Source of the DNA: Fontibacillus puldeungensis
GTDB taxonomy: Bacteria; Bacillota; Bacilli; Paenibacillales; Paenibacillaceae
Direction: 5' to 3'
Assembly: GCF_042678945.1 (NCBI RefSeq)
Contig: NZ_JBHTLM010000019.1
Location: 1 to 64,000, forward strand
Length of the DNA: 64,000 nt
Shown: piece by piece, positions 62,600 to 64,000 of the stretch
Numbering within the stretch: the stretch's first letter is position 1
Layout of the letters: each line of letters starts with the position of its first letter
Program-made: the position numbers and the translations under genes
Notes under the pieces: generated by a model
Database searches by the model: none
What the model was told of the DNA's origin: nothing
What the model saw: only the letters and a program-made list of their open reading frames with translations

Positions 62600-62768
62600 A
62601 TGAGCATCTATGATTTTGAGGTTCTTACCATTACTGGAGAGAACGATTTTGAAACCATACGAAGTGGAGAGGAAGTCCAGTTTCAACGTCAATACGGCGA
62701 GCGGCTGCGACTTGATGGAAATGTACTGCAAAGGAGAACAAGCGGTTAAGGCTCCTTTTTATGTGTAG
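62600..62768 (+). pseudogene. glutathione peroxidase remnant, frameshifted and truncated
   Basis: The first frame begins MSIYDFEVLTITGEN, the usual N-terminus of bacterial glutathione peroxidases. A shift of frame around 62668-62675 leads into KSSFNVNTASGCDLMEMY, which resembles the active-site strand VNTASKCG-F. It then ends at a TAG at 62766. The rest of the enzyme (about 120 residues) is missing. The first frame as such would encode only 49 residues to 62749. Confidence 0.65.
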
Positions 62769-62871
62769 AGGCTAAGAATTACTCCATGGAAAGAGTACCG
62801 GATTGAAGATCGGTGAGATTCGAAAAGCTGCAAGGTACGGGTATAGTATAAAAGTGGAGTGGGTGTACTTC

Positions 62872-63060
62872 ACTAAATGTATTTTGTGCAGCTATTTTCG
62901 AGCTATTTGTGGATTTTTGGATTTTAACTGCATTTCCTACATTTAAAGCGAGGCAATTTACCTCAGCAGGGGGATTTTACTCTTTTTAACTGTACTTTTT
63001 GCATCTAAACGGCAAAAGCTCCGAGCAAGGCGATGTTTAAGTGTACAAAATACATTTAGT
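62872..63060. repeat. intergenic inverted-repeat element, copy B
   Basis: The left end ACTAAATGTATTTTGTGCAG and the right end, read on the other strand, ACTAAATGTATTTTGTACAC agree in 16 leading bases. Inside are at least two degenerate copies of the unit TTAACTGTACTTTTTGCATCTAA. It shares the ends and several internal blocks with copy A and is about 35 bp longer. Confidence 0.8.
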
Positions 63061-63170
63061 AAGTTCTACGTCAACAGTAAGTCTTGGCGCACCCCATTTT
63101 TCCTACACAACGACTGAGCGCGAGGAGCAGGCGCCTGTGCTGCTTAAGAATAAGCTTCAATTCGTTAAGA

Positions 63171-63205
63171 AAGCCGCTGGACCATATCAATGTTCCAGCG
63201 GCTTT
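63171..63205. terminator. bidirectional terminator after pstA
   Basis: AAGCCGCTGGA-CCATATCAATG-TTCCAGCGGCTTTTTTG: an 11-bp stem with a T tract on the plus strand and a weaker T-rich tail on the minus strand. It lies right after the pstA stop, so pstA appears to end its transcript. Confidence 0.8.
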
Positions 63206-63219
63206 TTTGTTCAACCCAC

Positions 63220-64000
63220 TTATCGTTTTAGTTTCCGGTTGTTAAACCAAAGCGGTACCCGGAAGATCATATTGATGAATAGCACCACAAAAACCAGCAC
63301 CGCTGCCGACTTATCCGCAATTTGCTTCGCGTCTTCCACGATAGCTTCGGACTGCACGTACCACAAATGAACGGCCAGCGTCTCCCCTGGTGAGAATAGA
63401 TTGAAATCCCACATTTCTCCCGACGTACTTAGACCAGCCGTTAAGATGATAACGGCCGATTCCCCGAAAGCACGCCCGGCTACAAGACAGATCCCGGTAA
63501 CAATCGCCTGCATAGCCACAGGAATGACAACGGTCCGGATCGTTTGGTGTTTGGTCGTCCCAAGTGCATAAGCCCCGTTGCGCAAATCGTTCGGCACTGC
63601 ACGTACGGCTTCTTCCGTTACCCTCGCGAGCATCGGAAGGTTCAGAAAAGCAAGGCTGACCGCCCCGCCGAGTATCGTTAGCCCAATTCCAAAATACTCC
63701 GCAAATATTGCAAGTCCCAGCATTCCGAACACAATCGACGGTACAGAGGAGAGCGATTCAACGCAAATCCGCAATACTTCGGTAAATTTGTTTTTCGGCG
63801 CATATTCCGCCATATAAATCCCCGCACCTACCCCGATCGGTATCGAAATAAGCAGGGATAGGAACAGAACGTAAAACGAGTTAAACAGCATCGGCCCAAT
63901 ACCGCCACCGGCATCGATTTCCTCCGGCAGCTTGATGAGAAATTGCCAGGAAATATTGGGCAGGCCCTTGCTAAGGATCGTAAACAGCAGCCAGAAAATA
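63220..64000 (-). CDS. pstA: phosphate ABC transporter permease PstA (5' end outside window)
   Basis: One of two permeases of the high-affinity phosphate importer. The visible 260 residues continue open to the edge and include about five membrane spans, the EAA-like loop VPNDLRNGAYALGTTKHQTIRTVVIPVA, and GICLVAGRAFGESAVIILTAG. The segment EEIDAGGGIGPMLFNS, ahead of the first ATG, is also PstA-like, so the gene does not start within the window. pstC and pstS are expected to the right. The usual pstB is not downstream. Confidence 0.93.
   Translation of the reverse strand, partial: IFWLLFTILSKGLPNISWQFLIKLPEEIDAGGGIGPMLFNSFYVLFLSLLISIPIGVGAGIYMAEYAPKNKFTEVLRICVESLSSVPSIVFGMLGLAIFAEYFGIGLTILGGAVSLAFLNLPMLARVTEEAVRAVPNDLRNGAYALGTTKHQTIRTVVIPVAMQAIVTGICLVAGRAFGESAVIILTAGLSTSGEMWDFNLFSPGETLAVHLWYVQSEAIVEDAKQIADKSAAVLVFVVLFINMIFRVPLWFNNRKLKR

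Larger units (their letters stand above)
62769..63219. other. intergenic region with repeat copy B and terminator
   Basis: About 450 bases without a gene between the gpx remnant and pstA. It holds copy B of the inverted-repeat element (62872-63060) and the pstA terminator (63171-63205). No pstB reading frame is present here. Confidence 0.75.

Noticed and set aside
61922..62731. Minus-strand open frame of 269 codons opposite the redoxin gene
   Set aside because: Antisense shadow. The plus-strand redoxin has clear motifs, ribosome-binding site and codon use; this frame covers intergenic sequence and the gpx remnant as well.

Overview
The window is ordinary low-GC Gram-positive chromosome from an endospore former, most likely Paenibacillus or a close relative in the Paenibacillaceae. 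Supporting evidence: the first 127 bases are the 5' end of a 16S rRNA gene (minus strand) with a Paenibacillus-like first variable region; sporulation genes are present (safA, spo0B, spoIVFA/spoIVFB, a spoIIB-like gene, spoVID); and gene order closely follows the Bacillus subtilis ysoA-tig-clpX-lonB-lonA-engB-hemA...-spoVID-valS-folC-spoIIB-maf-radC-mreBCD-minCD-spoIVFAB-rplU-prp-rpmA-spo0B-obg-pheB-pheA-safA segment. Almost everything is transcribed on the minus strand.

Layout from left to right (reverse of transcription). 1-493: start of an rRNA operon with its promoter. 494-8434: safA, then a pheB-hom-thrC-thrB-pheA-ilvE amino-acid operon. 8435-20210: obg, spo0B, rpmA, prp and rplU (with L21 leader), rng, spoIVFB, spoIVFA, rodA, minD, minC, mreD, mreC, mreB. 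20210-29470: radC, maf, a SPOR-domain protein at the spoIIB position, murC, folC, and valS behind a T-box leader. 29501-39228: spoVID, an RluA pseudouridine synthase, then the tetrapyrrole genes hemL, hemB, a cobA-hemD fusion, hemC, sirC-like and hemA. 39441-51934: speD/speH, an unassigned 195-residue protein, engB, lonA, lonB, ispG, clpX, clpP, tig and a ysoA-like gene. 52137-53757: tRNA-Arg(UCU), a strongly structured intergenic stretch, and ldh. 53992-61506: a LysR regulator divergent from an O-methyltransferase, then a five-gene oligopeptide/dipeptide-type ABC transporter. 62015-64000: a redoxin gene, a decayed glutathione peroxidase remnant, a repeat element, and the 3' part of pstA, which runs off the window.

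Functionally the window joins envelope elongation and division (mre, min, rodA, murC), protein synthesis and quality control (rplU/rpmA/prp, valS, obg, tig, clpXP, lonA, lonB), heme and siroheme synthesis, aspartate-family and aromatic amino-acid synthesis, and sporulation. I found no phage, CRISPR, defence locus, insertion sequence or biosynthetic cluster, and no convincing new multi-gene system. What stands out is noncoding: two copies of an intergenic element with terminal inverted repeats, a nested hairpin region downstream of the tRNA, and possibly folded leaders before speD and tig. Protein-level oddities are a 45-bp tandem repeat inside safA, a probable AUC start in the ysoA-like gene, the absence of hemX between hemA and the rest of the hem operon, and a frameshifted gpx remnant. 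Start codons were reassigned from ribosome-binding-site spacing where the longest reading frame looked wrong. All family calls come from reading the sequence, without database searches.
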